Assembly (NCBI RefSeq): GCF_015476545.1
Contig: NZ_JADMKV010000014.1
Coordinates: 24,906 to 88,905, forward strand
From: Methylobacter sp. BlB1
Lineage (GTDB): Bacteria; Pseudomonadota; Gammaproteobacteria; Methylococcales; Methylomonadaceae
DNA: 64,000 nt
Reading direction: 5' to 3'
Both the position numbers and the translations under genes were made by a program. Positions 49,913 through 60,151 of the stretch are shown here, piece after piece. Under the pieces are notes generated by a model. The model searched no databases. It was given only the letters and a program-made list of their open reading frames with translations, and was not told the origin of the DNA. How positions within the stretch are numbered: position 1 is the stretch's first letter; each line of letters starts with the position of its first letter.

Positions 49913-52684
49913 ATGGAAAATTTCATCCCCGGTCAGCGTTGGATCAGTAATACCGAATCAGAGCTCGGTTTAGGTCTTATTCTCGAGGTAACAGGCAATC
50001 GAGTCACTGTGCTTTTTCTGGCCAGTGACGAAAGACGCGTTTATGCGCGCGATAATGCGCCCTTAACCCGTGTCCGGTTCTCTCCGGGCGATCCGATTGA
50101 ATCGATGGATGAGGTCAAGCTGAAAGTAATCAGACTGGACGAGCAAAATGGTTTGATCACCTATATCGCTAAAAATGAGAGTGGCCAGGAAGTGCGTCTG
50201 GAAGAAGTCGAATTGAATCACCACATCCAGTTTAACAAGCCTCAGGATCGGTTGTTCACAGGGCAAATCGACCCCAGCGCCTGGTTTCAGCTGCGTTACG
50301 AAACCTGGCGCCGGCTCCAGCAACACCAGCAATCGCCCGTCAAGGGCCTGCTCGGCGGGAGAACTTCACTGATTCCTCACCAGTTGTTTATCGCCCAGGA
50401 GGCGGCTAATCGCTCTGCGCCCAGAATCATGCTGGCCGATGAAGTGGGCTTAGGCAAAACGATCGAGGCTGGCCTGATCCTCCATCATCGGCTGATCAAC
50501 GGGCTGAGCAACCGGATTCTGATTATAGTGCCGGAAAGTCTGTTGCATCAATGGCTGGTCGAAATGCTCAGACGCTTCAACCTGCGGTTCAGCATTTTTG
50601 ATGAAGAGCGCTGCCTCGAAACGCACGGGGATAATCCGTTTTCAACCGAACAGCTGGTGCTGTGCAGCCAGAACTTCTTCGCCGCTTATCCGCGCAGGCA
50701 GCAGCAGGCGCTACAGGTGGCTTGGGATATGGTCATTGTCGATGAGGCGCATCATCTCGAATGGAGCGAGGAAGCGCCGAGCCTCGAATATCTGTTTGTC
50801 GAGCGTCTGGCTCAGTTGGCGCCCGGCCTGATATTGCTGACCGCCACGCCGGAGCAGTTGGGCAAAGAGAGCCATTTTGCTCGGTTAAGATTGCTTGATC
50901 CGGACCGCTTCTACAGCTTTGCAGCGTTCCTGGAAGAAGAACGGCTTTTTGAGCCGGTCGCCAACGCGGCCAAGGTGCTGCTGGCCGGTAAGCCTCTCGA
51001 TGAAGCCGCCACAGACTCGTTAAGGACATTGCTTAAAAATGACAATGTTGAAATCCTGCTGCAAAATCTGAGCGATGCCGCCAAAGCACCGGCTGCGCGC
51101 AGTGAATTAATTAAGATACTGCTGGATCACCACGGCACGGGCCGCATTCTGTTCAGAAACTCCCGGCAAACGGTGCAAGGCTTTCCTGAACGGGAACGTT
51201 ACGGTTATGCGTTAACCGGACAGGCCAATGCCGATGATCTGCAACAAGATCCCCGCTATGTCTGGCTGGTCGATAAAATCAAGCAGCTGGCCGGTCAGAA
51301 AGCCTTGCTGATCTGCAAGCACGCGCAAACGGCGATCGACCTTGAACAAACCCTGAGAAACCGCGCCGGCATTGCCTCGGCGGTATTCCATGAAGGCATG
51401 TCGATCATCGAGCGCGACCGCGCCGCCGCCTATTTTGCTGATCAGGAAAGCGCTGCGAGACTGCTGATCTGCTCCGAAATCGGCAGCGAAGGCCGTAACT
51501 TTCAGTTTGTCCATCACCTGATTCTGTTCGATTTACCGACCAATCCCGACTTGCTGCAGCAGCGCATCGGGCGGCTTGACCGTATCGGCCAGAAGCATGT
51601 GATCCAGATTCATGTGCCTTATCTGGAGAATACCGAACAGCACCGCCTGTATCGCTGGTATGACGAAGGCCTGAACGCCTTCCGCAGCAACTGCTCGGCG
51701 GCCCAGCCAGTCGCCGACCGGCTGCATGATGAATTGACCGCTTTTCTGCAGACCGAGAGTCAGGCCGAGATAGACGCTTTCATCAATAAAACGAAAGCTC
51801 TGACGGCGGAAATCGAGATCGAATTGCACAACGGCCGCGACCAGTTGCTGGAATTGAATTCCTGCCGGAAAGAGCCGGCCCAGGTTATTATCGACCAGCT
51901 CAAGGCCTACGAGAACGAAGGCGTGCTTTGGCCCTATATGGAAGATGTGTTTGAGTGCTATGGCGTCGATACCGAATTTCACTCGCCCGACTGCTTTATC
52001 CTCAGACCCAGCGAGCATTTGCGGCTCGCCCATTTTCCGGGGCTGCTTGAAGACGGCGTCACCGTGACCATTGACCGGGCCTGCGCGCTGGCGCGCGAAG
52101 ATATGCTGTTCATGACGTGGGAGCATCCGATGGTAACAGGCGCCATGGATATGGTGCTGTCCAGTGAAACCGGCAACGCCGCGGTCAGCGTGGTTAAACA
52201 CAGCGATCTGAAAGCCGGGCAGTTTCTGCTGGAGTGCCTGTTCATTGTCGAATGCAGCGCACCTGCCGAACTGCAGGTCGGACGTTTTCTACCGCATACC
52301 CCGATTCGGGTCCTCATTGACCAGAATATCAAAGACTTGAGCGAAACCATAGCGCACCGAAGCCTGATTGAAACAGGAACGACTTTCGATAAGCAGAAGA
52401 TAGTGGCGTTCATGAACGGTCAGCGCCAGCATCTTGTCAAGATGCTGGACAAAGCCGAGCAAAAAGCCAACGCCGATATGCAGGTGCTGATCGCCGATGC
52501 GACCAAGGCCATGCTGGATTCATTGACCAGCGAGATAAAACGCCTGGCCAGACTGAAGAAAGTCAATCCGACTATTAGAGAGGAAGAAATCGAGCTGCTG
52601 AAGGATAGGGCGATGCTGTTGCATGAAAACATTCAGGTGGCGCAATTGAGGCTGGATGCCGTGCGGTTTGTCATCACCAGCTAA
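49913..52684 (+). CDS. rapA: RNA polymerase-associated ATP-dependent recycling factor RapA (HepA)
   Basis: A 923-residue SWI2/SNF2-family ATPase. The N-terminus carries a Tudor-like pair (PGQRWISNTESELGLGLILE; DEVKLKVIRLDEQNGLITYI). SNF2 motifs follow: I LADEVGLGKTIEAGLILHHR (~172-191), II VDEAHHLEW (~277), III LLTATPEQLG and VI QRIGRLDRIGQ (~548). The long C-terminal RapA-specific domain has HLVKMLDKAEQKANADMQVL near its end. It binds core RNA polymerase and frees stalled enzyme from nucleic acid in the cytoplasm. Slightly shorter than the E. coli enzyme (968 aa). Monocistronic. A YitL/CvfB-like gene follows 116 bp later. Confidence 0.94.
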   Translation: MENFIPGQRWISNTESELGLGLILEVTGNRVTVLFLASDERRVYARDNAPLTRVRFSPGDPIESMDEVKLKVIRLDEQNGLITYIAKNESGQEVRLEEVELNHHIQFNKPQDRLFTGQIDPSAWFQLRYETWRRLQQHQQSPVKGLLGGRTSLIPHQLFIAQEAANRSAPRIMLADEVGLGKTIEAGLILHHRLINGLSNRILIIVPESLLHQWLVEMLRRFNLRFSIFDEERCLETHGDNPFSTEQLVLCSQNFFAAYPRRQQQALQVAWDMVIVDEAHHLEWSEEAPSLEYLFVERLAQLAPGLILLTATPEQLGKESHFARLRLLDPDRFYSFAAFLEEERLFEPVANAAKVLLAGKPLDEAATDSLRTLLKNDNVEILLQNLSDAAKAPAARSELIKILLDHHGTGRILFRNSRQTVQGFPERERYGYALTGQANADDLQQDPRYVWLVDKIKQLAGQKALLICKHAQTAIDLEQTLRNRAGIASAVFHEGMSIIERDRAAAYFADQESAARLLICSEIGSEGRNFQFVHHLILFDLPTNPDLLQQRIGRLDRIGQKHVIQIHVPYLENTEQHRLYRWYDEGLNAFRSNCSAAQPVADRLHDELTAFLQTESQAEIDAFINKTKALTAEIEIELHNGRDQLLELNSCRKEPAQVIIDQLKAYENEGVLWPYMEDVFECYGVDTEFHSPDCFILRPSEHLRLAHFPGLLEDGVTVTIDRACALAREDMLFMTWEHPMVTGAMDMVLSSETGNAAVSVVKHSDLKAGQFLLECLFIVECSAPAELQVGRFLPHTPIRVLIDQNIKDLSETIAHRSLIETGTTFDKQKIVAFMNGQRQHLVKMLDKAEQKANADMQVLIADATKAMLDSLTSEIKRLARLKKVNPTIREEEIELLKDRAMLLHENIQVAQLRLDAVRFVITS

Positions 52685-52800
52685 GGAATGTGGGGGCGAC
52701 TTCAGTCGCCCCTAAAAGCATTTCATGTGAAGCAGAAATCAGACAGCTTCATGCTTCGTAGAAACAAGCCACTTTTCAAAAACTTATCGAGTATTTATTC

Positions 52801-53628
52801 ATGATCAACATTGGCAAAATCAACAAGTTGAAAGTCGCCAGACAGCTGGGCTACGAGATATATCTCGATAGCGGAACCGCCAGGAAAATCCTGCTGGCCG
52901 ATAAAAAACTGCCCACCAATTGCCAGGTTGGCGATACTTTGGATGTGTTCGTCTATGTCGATTCGGAAGGCCATCTGGCCGCGACGACGCAAAAGCCTCT
53001 GGCTCAGGTGGATGAAGTGGCCTGGCTGAAAGTGGTCTCTATCAATTATATCGGCGCTTTTCTGGACTGGGGACTGCCCAAGAATCTGCTGGTCCCGTTC
53101 AGTGAACAGCACCATGAAATGGAAGTCGGCAAGTCCTATCTGGTCAAATTATTCCTGGATGACAAGGGGCGTATTGCCGCGACGACCAAACTGGACGAAT
53201 GGCTAGAGGAAGAATCGGTCGATTTCAAGCCAGGCCAGAAAGTGTCGCTGATCATCGCCGATAAAACCGAGCTGGGCTATAAAGCCGCCGTCAACAATAC
53301 CCATTGGGGCCTGCTGTATAAAAATGAAGTGTTCCAGCCGCTTAGAAAAGGGCAAAAGCTGGACGGTTACATCAAGCAGATCAGAGACGATAAAAAGATC
53401 GATCTGGCCCTGCATGAGCCTGGTTACGGCAAAGTCGAATCATTGACCGATAAAATTCTGGCCAGGTTGAAGCAGAATGACGGCTATTTGGGGTTGAGCG
53501 ACAAAAGCCCGCCGGAAACCATTTATACAGCATTCGGAGTCAGCAAAAAAGTGTTCAAGCAGGCCATCGGCGCTTTGTACAAGAAGCAGCTGATCCGTAT
53601 TGAAACAGACGGGATCAGGCTGGTTTGA
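52801..53628 (+). CDS. CvfB/YitL-like S1-domain RNA-binding protein
   Basis: A 275-residue protein with S1-like OB folds arranged in tandem, e.g. VAWLKVVSINYIGAFLDWGL (~77-96), LPKNLLVPFSEQHHEMEVGK, HWGLLYKNEVFQPLRKGQKL and GYIKQIRDDKKIDLALHEPG (~197-216). A C-terminal winged-helix follows (ETIYTAFGVSKKVFKQAIGA). This is the CvfB layout of three S1 domains and a winged helix, implicated in post-transcriptional control in Gram-positive bacteria; the proteobacterial role is uncertain. An ATG at 52801 starts the conserved N-terminal strand. Monocistronic. Confidence 0.9.
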   Translation: MINIGKINKLKVARQLGYEIYLDSGTARKILLADKKLPTNCQVGDTLDVFVYVDSEGHLAATTQKPLAQVDEVAWLKVVSINYIGAFLDWGLPKNLLVPFSEQHHEMEVGKSYLVKLFLDDKGRIAATTKLDEWLEEESVDFKPGQKVSLIIADKTELGYKAAVNNTHWGLLYKNEVFQPLRKGQKLDGYIKQIRDDKKIDLALHEPGYGKVESLTDKILARLKQNDGYLGLSDKSPPETIYTAFGVSKKVFKQAIGALYKKQLIRIETDGIRLV

Positions 53629-53959
53629 TCCATACCCAGCAGTTCAGCATATAAAATCACAAAGGACTCAAGGCTCATGAAGGGCTGAGAGTCTGTATGA
53701 TCTCATCATTTCCGTATTCCAAATAGCTCGTGAATTCTGTGGATGGTTCACCTGCCGATATCTTCTTGCGTGATCGCAGAGCAGTCTGAATGTGATTGCG
53801 TCAGCAAATACAAGTTCAAGTTTTTCGAATTTTCCACGCTGGTGTTGGTCACATTTCTAAAAATAAATAAAGGATCGGTTTCAGAGCAGTCATAAAAAAT
53901 TATTGCACTGGTTCAGCACACTATCAAAAACAGCAAACTACAAATGGTGGTAGCCATTT
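53629..53959. other. Intergenic region upstream of the signalling operon
   Basis: A 331-bp region with no gene. It has no notable palindrome. The promoter of the histidine kinase operon presumably lies in the AT-rich right half (around 53850-53940). Confidence 0.45.
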
Positions 53960-56545
53960 ATGAATGGAAGGTTTTTTATCGCAAACAAGGACCGCCAACG
54001 TTGGTTGATAATCCGTCAATGGATTTTAATATGGGTGCTGCTGACGCTGGTGCTGGCCGTCGTTCTGTGGATCGTTCATAAAACTCATGAGGCATCGACG
54101 CTGGCCTTAATGTATAGCGAAGGGCAACAGACCGTGAAGACCGCAAGCCAAACCGTTGACGAAGAATTGAGGCTACTGCATGGCGACATACTTTACCTGA
54201 GAGACCAGCCGGTGCTGCGTGACTGGCTCGAAAAGCAATCCCCCATAGCCTGGAAGCGTTTGGGGAACGACCTGCTCGCCTTCGTCAAATACCGCGAACT
54301 TTATGACCAGATCCGGTTTCTGGATGAAAAAGGGCAGGAGAGAGTGCGTATCAACTGGAATCAGGGACAGCCCGTGATCGTGCCGGCGAGAGAATTGCAG
54401 GACAGGTCCGAACTCTATTTTGTCGAGCAAGCGCTCGCTCTGAACAAGGACGATATCTACATCTCTTCATTCGACCTCGGCATCGAGCATGGCGCCATCG
54501 AGCAGCCGATAAAGCCCGTGATTCGGTTTGGCACGCCGGTATTCGACCGGCGCGGACAAAAACGCGGCATCATTCTGTTGAACTATCGGGGACAGCGATT
54601 GATCGATCAGCTTCGAGCGATTTCCAGGCAAAGCATCGGCAGTCTGTGGCTGCTCAACACCCAGGGTTATTGGCTGGTCGGCGCCCGCTCCGAGGACGAA
54701 TGGGGCTTCATGTATCCCGACCGGAAGAACAAGCGCTTCGCCAACGATTATGGCGAGGCCTGGCGCTCTATTACCGAACACCCCGAACGTTTGCAATTCA
54801 TGGCTGGCGGCGATTTGTTCACTTACGGCGCGATTACGCCGAGCGCACTGTTTGGAAAAGTCGGTGAGAACGTTGTCGCCGGCGATGCACACTGGCTGCT
54901 GGTCGCCCATGTGCCGGCCGAGGTGATTGACGAGAAAACGGTGGTGCAAGCCCGGTGGTTTGCATTTAGCACCTTAAGCCTGCTATTAGGCGCAGTCAGC
55001 TGGTTCATTGCCTTCTACCGCGTGAGGCGGAGACAGGTCGAAGCGGAAGTGGTGGCCAGCGAAGCCCGCTTTCGAGGGCTGCTTGAATCAGCGCCCGATG
55101 CCATCGTCATGACCAATCGCGAAGGAAATATCGCGCTGATCAACGCGCAGACCGAGAAATGGTTCGGCTATGCGCGCAATGAATTGTTGGGGCAGCCGAT
55201 CGAAGTGCTGGTGCCCGAGCGCTTTCGTGAGCATCATGAAGATTATCGGCAAGCTTATATGGATAAGCCATTGGTGCGGCCGATGGGAATTGGCCTCTAT
55301 CTGTCCGGCCGCCGAAAGGATGGCAGCGAGTTTCCGGTGGAGATCAATCTGAGCCCGTCGAAGATAGATCAGGAACTGTTCGTGATCAGCATTATCCGCG
55401 ACATTACCGAGCGCAAGCGGGCGGAGCGGGCACAGCTCGAGGCGCAAGCCAAGTATCGGGAACTGGTCGACAATCTGCCGGTCGGCGTCTATCGCCAAAC
55501 GCCAACGGCGGATGGACGGTTTCTGGAAGTCAATCCCGCCATCGTCGATATGTTCGAAGCCGAATCGGCAGAGCAATTACAGGCCCATCCGGTCGGTGAT
55601 TTGTGCCTTGATCAAGACTGCTGGCAAGTCTTTGTAGACAAAATCATGAAGCAAGGATTTGTCGGCAACGAAGAGATACAGCTGGTTACCCTGCAGGGGC
55701 GCGAGTTTTTCGCGGCCGTCAGCGCTGCCATGAAGAAAGACAGCGCCGGCAATCTTTATTTTGACGGCATCATCGAAGATATCAGCAGACGCAAGGAAAA
55801 CGAACGGCGCATCCAGCAACTGAATATGGCCCTGCGCGATCGGGCCATGATTCTGGAATCAGTCAACCATGAACTCGAAGCCTTCAGTTATTCGGTTTCG
55901 CACGATCTGCGCGCTCCATTGCGCGCCGTAGACGGTTTCAGCCGCATTCTGCTTGACGAATATGCGGATTGTCTGGATGAGACAGGCCAGGACCGCTTGA
56001 GACGGGTGAGGGCTGCTGCTCAGAAAATGGCGACATTGATCGATGATCTGCTCAAGCTGTCGCGCATCACTCGGTCTGAGCTGAAGCGGGAAGATGTCAA
56101 TTTAAGCGCGCTTGCCGACGAAGTGATTGAGGAGCTGCGCAAGCAGGAGCCGGAGCGCATTGTACAATGTGCGATAGAACCGGGGGTAATCGTTTGGGGC
56201 GATGTCCGATTGTTGCGTGTCGTATTAGACAATTTGATCGGCAATGCCTGGAAATTCACGAGTAAACGGCCCGAAGCGCGGATCGAATTCGGCAGGCAAA
56301 TGCAGGATAATGAACCGGTCTATTTTGTGCGCGACAATGGCGCCGGCTTCGATATGGCTTATGCCGAAAAACTGTTTGGCGCGTTCCAGCGCCTGCACGA
56401 CAGCAGCGAATTTCCCGGCACCGGCATCGGGTTGGCGACCGTGCAACGGATTATCCATAAGCATGGCGGGCGTATTTGGGCTGAGGGTGCGGTCGAACAG
56501 GGAGCCATCTTTTATTTTACGCTGGAGGCGCGAGAGAATTTATGA
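53960..56545 (+). CDS. Membrane PAS/PAC sensor histidine kinase (phytochrome-like kinase core)
   Basis: An 861-residue protein. TM1 (~18-40, [20 protein letters not shown]) and TM2 (~334-356, [18 protein letters not shown]) enclose a ~295-residue periplasmic sensor of dCache type ([40 protein letters not shown]). A PAS domain (~370-495, [20 protein letters not shown]) with [12 protein letters not shown], and a second PAS (~505-620, [20 protein letters not shown]) follow. HisKA has His-647 in [20 protein letters not shown]. The HATPase has [40 protein letters not shown] and [20 protein letters not shown]. The ligand is unknown. It overlaps the response-regulator gene by 4 bp. Confidence 0.93.
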   Translation: MNGRFFIANKDRQRWLIIRQWILIWVLLTLVLAVVLWIVHKTHEASTLALMYSEGQQTVKTASQTVDEELRLLHGDILYLRDQPVLRDWLEKQSPIAWKRLGNDLLAFVKYRELYDQIRFLDEKGQERVRINWNQGQPVIVPARELQDRSELYFVEQALALNKDDIYISSFDLGIEHGAIEQPIKPVIRFGTPVFDRRGQKRGIILLNYRGQRLIDQLRAISRQSIGSLWLLNTQGYWLVGARSEDEWGFMYPDRKNKRFANDYGEAWRSITEHPERLQFMAGGDLFTYGAITPSALFGKVGENVVAGDAHWLLVAHVPAEVIDEKTVVQARWFAFSTLSLLLGAVSWFIAFYRVRRRQVEAEVVASEARFRGLLESAPDAIVMTNREGNIALINAQTEKWFGYARNELLGQPIEVLVPERFREHHEDYRQAYMDKPLVRPMGIGLYLSGRRKDGSEFPVEINLSPSKIDQELFVISIIRDITERKRAERAQLEAQAKYRELVDNLPVGVYRQTPTADGRFLEVNPAIVDMFEAESAEQLQAHPVGDLCLDQDCWQVFVDKIMKQGFVGNEEIQLVTLQGREFFAAVSAAMKKDSAGNLYFDGIIEDISRRKENERRIQQLNMALRDRAMILESVNHELEAFSYSVSHDLRAPLRAVDGFSRILLDEYADCLDETGQDRLRRVRAAAQKMATLIDDLLKLSRITRSELKREDVNLSALADEVIEELRKQEPERIVQCAIEPGVIVWGDVRLLRVVLDNLIGNAWKFTSKRPEARIEFGRQMQDNEPVYFVRDNGAGFDMAYAEKLFGAFQRLHDSSEFPGTGIGLATVQRIIHKHGGRIWAEGAVEQGAIFYFTLEARENL

Positions 56546-56979
56546 ACAATAAGGTCATTCTTCTGGTGGAAGATAACCCTGATGATGAGGCGCTGACTCT
56601 GCACGCCCTCAAGAAGAGCAATATTACCCATAAGATAATCGTGGCGCACAATGGCGCGGAGGCGCTGGATTATCTGTTTGGCACAGGGTCTTATGCAGGA
56701 CGCGATCCTTATGATTTGCCGCTGGTCGTGCTGCTGGATCTGAAATTGCCCAAGATCGACGGCCTCGAGGTGCTGCGTCGCATACGGGATGATGAACGCA
56801 CCCAGCTGCTGCCGGTTGTTCTTTTGACTTCATCCAATGAAGAAGAGGACCGGCTCAAAGGCTATATGCTGGGCGCCAACAGCTATGTCCGCAAGCCGGT
56901 CGACTTCGACGAATTTGTGCGGGCGGCAGGGCAGCTCGGCCTTTACTGGATATTGCTTAATGAGCCGCCGCCCGACTGA
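56542..56979 (+). CDS. Single-domain response regulator (Rcp1-like)
   Basis: A 145-residue CheY-like receiver. The acidic pocket is [20 protein letters not shown], the phospho-acceptor is Asp-66 in [20 protein letters not shown], and the Thr and Lys switches are [20 protein letters not shown] and [13 protein letters not shown]. The DNPDDE start and the insert [19 protein letters not shown] mark the Rcp1 group that partners phytochrome-like kinases. No output domain: it probably relays phosphate from the overlapping kinase to other proteins. The start overlaps the kinase stop (ATGA at 56542-56545), and the third operon gene begins 25 bp after its stop. Confidence 0.95.
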   Translation: MNNKVILLVEDNPDDEALTLHALKKSNITHKIIVAHNGAEALDYLFGTGSYAGRDPYDLPLVVLLDLKLPKIDGLEVLRRIRDDERTQLLPVVLLTSSNEEEDRLKGYMLGANSYVRKPVDFDEFVRAAGQLGLYWILLNEPPPD

Positions 56980-57004
56980 TCGGATTGTAGAGAAAGGTGA
57001 TGTC

Positions 57005-59458
57005 ATGCTGAAGCGAGTAGATACTGCGCAACCCTTGCGCATACTGATCGTTGAAGACTCCGAAGATGATACGCTGCTGCTGGTGGATCAATTAGAGATA
57101 GAAGGCGGACAGTCTGTCGATTGGCAGCGGGTCGAGACGGAACAGGCTTTAACCGAGGCGCTGAAACAGCATTGGGATATCGTGTTGTCCGACTATACAA
57201 TGCCGCATTTCAGCGGCATGCGGGCGCTTGAAGTAGTCAGACAGCACGACCTTGATCTGCCTTTTATCTTTGTGTCGGGAACGATCGGCGAAAATACGGC
57301 CGTGCTGGCGATGAAGTCCGGCGCTCAGGATTATGTTATGAAAGGCAATCTGACGCGCCTGGTACCTGCCGTGGAGCGCGAACTTGAAGAAGCGCAACTG
57401 CGCCGCGAACAGCGTCAGGCCGAAGACATGCTGCGCAAACTGTCCCTGGTCGTGGAGCAGGCAGCCGAAAGCGTTATCATTACCGATCCCGATGGCTGCA
57501 TCGAATATGTCAATCCGGCGTTCGAGAGACTGACCGGCTATACACGCGCCGAGGCTGTGGGTTGCAAGCCCTCCATATTGAAATCCGGCCAGCAGGGTCA
57601 AGCTTTTTATCAGCATCTCTGGCAAACGGTGCTCAAGGGCGACATATTTACAGGCACCTTGATCAACCGTAAAAAAGACGGCGAGCTGTTCTATGAGGAT
57701 AAAGTCATCACGCCTTTGAAGGACGAGCAGGGGCATATTAGGCATTTTGTTTCTACGGGACGTAATATCACCGAGCGCGTCAAGGCCGAAGAAGCACGCG
57801 CCCAGTTGGCCGCCATTCTGGAGGCCACGACCGACCTGGTCGCAATCCTTGATCTGGGCGGCTGCCTGCGTTACCTCAATAATGCCGGTTATCGCTTGCT
57901 CGGCCTCGACCCCAAAACGGATATCAGCAAAGTCTGTCTGACAGAGTTGTTTCCCGAACGCATAGAACATCAATTAAAAAACGAAGCGCTGCCTATCGCT
58001 TACCGTACAGGCACTTGGTCCGGAGAGACGGCTTTGCGGCGTATAGACGGCATAGAAATCCCGGTGTCCCAGGTGTTGCTGGTGCATTATGATTCGGCTG
58101 GGAAAGTCGAATACCTGTCCACGATTGCCCGCGATATTTCCGAACGCAAACGGTTCGAAGCCGAATTGCAGCATCAGGCTACACACGATCTTCTGACCGG
58201 CTTGCCAAATCGGGTTCTGTTGCTGGATCGGCTTGCCGCGGAATTGGAGCGTGCCCGGCATGCCAATAATTTTGTGGCCGTATTGTTCCTGGACATTGAT
58301 AACTTTAAGCGGATCAACGACAGCATGGGGCATGCGGTCGGCGATACCTTGCTCCAGCAGATCGCCGACCGGCTGCAGGCCGCTTTGCGTCCTAATGATA
58401 CGATCGCCCGCCAGGGCGGCGACGAGTTTGCGATCATAGTGGGCGATCTGCCGCGCACGGAAAACCTGATGGTCGTGCTGCGCAAGATTTATGCGGCTTT
58501 CGATCGCCCGATGTCTCTGGGCCTCCAGGAAACCTACATTACCTTCTGCACCGGCATCGCTATCTATCCGAACGACGGCACCGGCGTCGAAGAATTGTTG
58601 CGCAATGCCGGTACAGCCCTATACCGGGCCATCATGTCAGGTCATAATCAGCACCGCTTCTACGCGCCGGATATGAACGCCCGCAGCCATGAACTGCTGA
58701 CGTTGGAGACTGATCTGCGCCTGGCTTTGAAGCGCAATGAGTTTCTGGTCTATTACCAGCCTCAGGCTGAGCTTAACACCGGCCACATTGTTGCCATGGA
58801 AGCATTGATTCGCTGGCGGCATCCGCAACGCGGACTGGTGACGCCGGCCGGCTTCGTGTCAATGCTGGAGGAGTCCGGATTGATCATGCAGGCGGGCGAG
58901 TGGATCTTGAACCAGGCTTGTGCTGAATACAGAGAAATGGGGCTTCACGATGTGCGTATTTCCGTCAACGTCTCGGCTTCCCAGTTCAACGATCCGGACT
59001 TGCTGCACAAGGTATGCCGTGTCATGAAACGGGACAACATCCCTCCGAATGCGCTGGAGCTGGAAATGACCGAAAATACCGTCATGCAGGACCCGGCAGC
59101 GGCGGCCGAGATCCTGAAGAAATTACGGGCGTTGGGCGTGCGCATCGCCATTGACGATTTTGGCACCGGCTATTCATCGCTATCCTATCTCAAACGCTTT
59201 CCACTGGATGCGCTTAAGATCGACCAGGGCTTTGTGCGCGATCTGGCCCGTGATACCAATGATGCGGCCATTGTCGAGGCCAGCATCACGCTCGGTAAAA
59301 AGCTCGGCCTCGAGGTCGTCGCTGAAGGCGTCGAGGGCAAGGAGCAATTCGATTTTCTGCGCGCCCACGACTGCGATCTGGCGCAGGGCTACTATGTCAG
59401 CCGCCCCTTGCGCAAGAATGAACTGATCGATCTGCTGCGGGAAGGTCGGCGCTGGTGA
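57005..59458 (+). CDS. Receiver-PAS-PAS-GGDEF-EAL cyclic-di-GMP signalling protein
   Basis: An 817-residue protein from ATG 57005 (AGAAAGGTG upstream); the frame is open before this but overlaps the regulator gene without family similarity. Order: receiver with Asp-63 (VLSDYTMPHFSGMRALEVVR; ~10-125), PAS (~145-255, VEQAAESVIITDPDGCIEYV) with PAC NITERVKAEEARAQ, and a second PAS (~265-385). GGDEF follows, with intact RQGGDEFAII (~467-476), and then EAL with EALIRW (~598) and IDDFGTGYSSLSYLKRF. Both active sites look conserved, so it may make or degrade c-di-GMP. Probably controlled by the kinase and receiver upstream. Operon with both. Confidence 0.94.
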   Translation: MLKRVDTAQPLRILIVEDSEDDTLLLVDQLEIEGGQSVDWQRVETEQALTEALKQHWDIVLSDYTMPHFSGMRALEVVRQHDLDLPFIFVSGTIGENTAVLAMKSGAQDYVMKGNLTRLVPAVERELEEAQLRREQRQAEDMLRKLSLVVEQAAESVIITDPDGCIEYVNPAFERLTGYTRAEAVGCKPSILKSGQQGQAFYQHLWQTVLKGDIFTGTLINRKKDGELFYEDKVITPLKDEQGHIRHFVSTGRNITERVKAEEARAQLAAILEATTDLVAILDLGGCLRYLNNAGYRLLGLDPKTDISKVCLTELFPERIEHQLKNEALPIAYRTGTWSGETALRRIDGIEIPVSQVLLVHYDSAGKVEYLSTIARDISERKRFEAELQHQATHDLLTGLPNRVLLLDRLAAELERARHANNFVAVLFLDIDNFKRINDSMGHAVGDTLLQQIADRLQAALRPNDTIARQGGDEFAIIVGDLPRTENLMVVLRKIYAAFDRPMSLGLQETYITFCTGIAIYPNDGTGVEELLRNAGTALYRAIMSGHNQHRFYAPDMNARSHELLTLETDLRLALKRNEFLVYYQPQAELNTGHIVAMEALIRWRHPQRGLVTPAGFVSMLEESGLIMQAGEWILNQACAEYREMGLHDVRISVNVSASQFNDPDLLHKVCRVMKRDNIPPNALELEMTENTVMQDPAAAAEILKKLRALGVRIAIDDFGTGYSSLSYLKRFPLDALKIDQGFVRDLARDTNDAAIVEASITLGKKLGLEVVAEGVEGKEQFDFLRAHDCDLAQGYYVSRPLRKNELIDLLREGRRW

Positions 59459-59503
59459 AAAGGGCATAGGCCAGTCATGCAGGCTGGGTTGGAACTTTAG
59501 CGG

Positions 59504-59536
59504 AAACCCGGCATGGAGCTTTGAAATGCCGGGTTT
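59504..59536 (+). terminator. Terminator-like hairpin after the signalling operon
   Basis: Arms AAACCCGGCAT (59504-59514) and ATGCCGGGTTT (59526-59536) are perfect, with an 11-nt loop. The ending is TTT then ATCA, so the T-run is short. It lies 46 bp after the GGDEF-EAL gene stop. Confidence 0.6.
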
Positions 59537-59717
59537 ATCATCCAGCCTGCAATAAAATAAACGCTCAACCGTCCGGAACAACATGCTGCGATAAACTGCC
59601 GGGCCGCATCAATTTTTCAAACATTCCTGTCAGAGATAAAATGAGCGGATACTCCACCGGATATCGCTGAGCGGTTTTCATTCAGTTCCCGGTTTGGCCG
59701 ACCATTCTGATTGTGAA

Positions 59718-59924
59718 TCAGGTTGTATGACTTGAAACCGAGCAATACGTACAACCGTTAACCTGCCTGAATAATTGACCTGCTTTTTTCAGGGCACTGT
59801 CGCAATTGCTGATGGCTCCCAAATATTGAATCGCTTCCTTGGCAGGAAGATGAGCGCAATCCGATCTATGAACCACATGATCGCCATTGCTTTGAGCATT
59901 TCTCTCAACGTAAAACTCTGCCAT
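59718..59924 (-). CDS. Small His/Cys protein of unknown function (68 aa)
   Basis: The 68-residue sequence shows an ordered pattern: MAEFYVERNAQSNGDHVVHR, SDCAHLPAKEAIQYLG, ISNCDSALKKAGQLFRQVNG and CTYC at the end. The spacing H-x3-C ... C-x(22)-C-x2-C could bind a metal ion. I recall very similar proteins with a YV-x(3)-NPQSNGDHEVH start in diverse bacteria, so it is likely real, but no function is known. It stands alone. An overlapping frame on the same strand (59789-60016) lacks this pattern. There is no signal peptide. Confidence 0.7.
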   Translation of the reverse strand: MAEFYVERNAQSNGDHVVHRSDCAHLPAKEAIQYLGAISNCDSALKKAGQLFRQVNGCTYCSVSSHTT

Positions 59925-60151
59925 AGTCGATACCTCTTCAGTTTGAGTTGTCTGAAAATTGGCTCGAAAAAATCAGTCCGTATGACCAAATCCGGCTTCT
60001 GTCGGGCTTCGCACATTCAACCTGCACGATGTCATAAAAATGACAGAATATAACGCTGAATACCGGAAACTATCGAGCTCGTTTAACAAAGTAGCAGAAT
60101 TTGTACCAGCTCAAGTCAGGGACGCAATGATCCTCGAAGATTATCGCTAAA

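Noticed and set aside
57149..57973. 274-codon minus-strand open frame inside the GGDEF-EAL gene
   Set aside because: Overlaps well-defined receiver and PAS domains on the plus strand.
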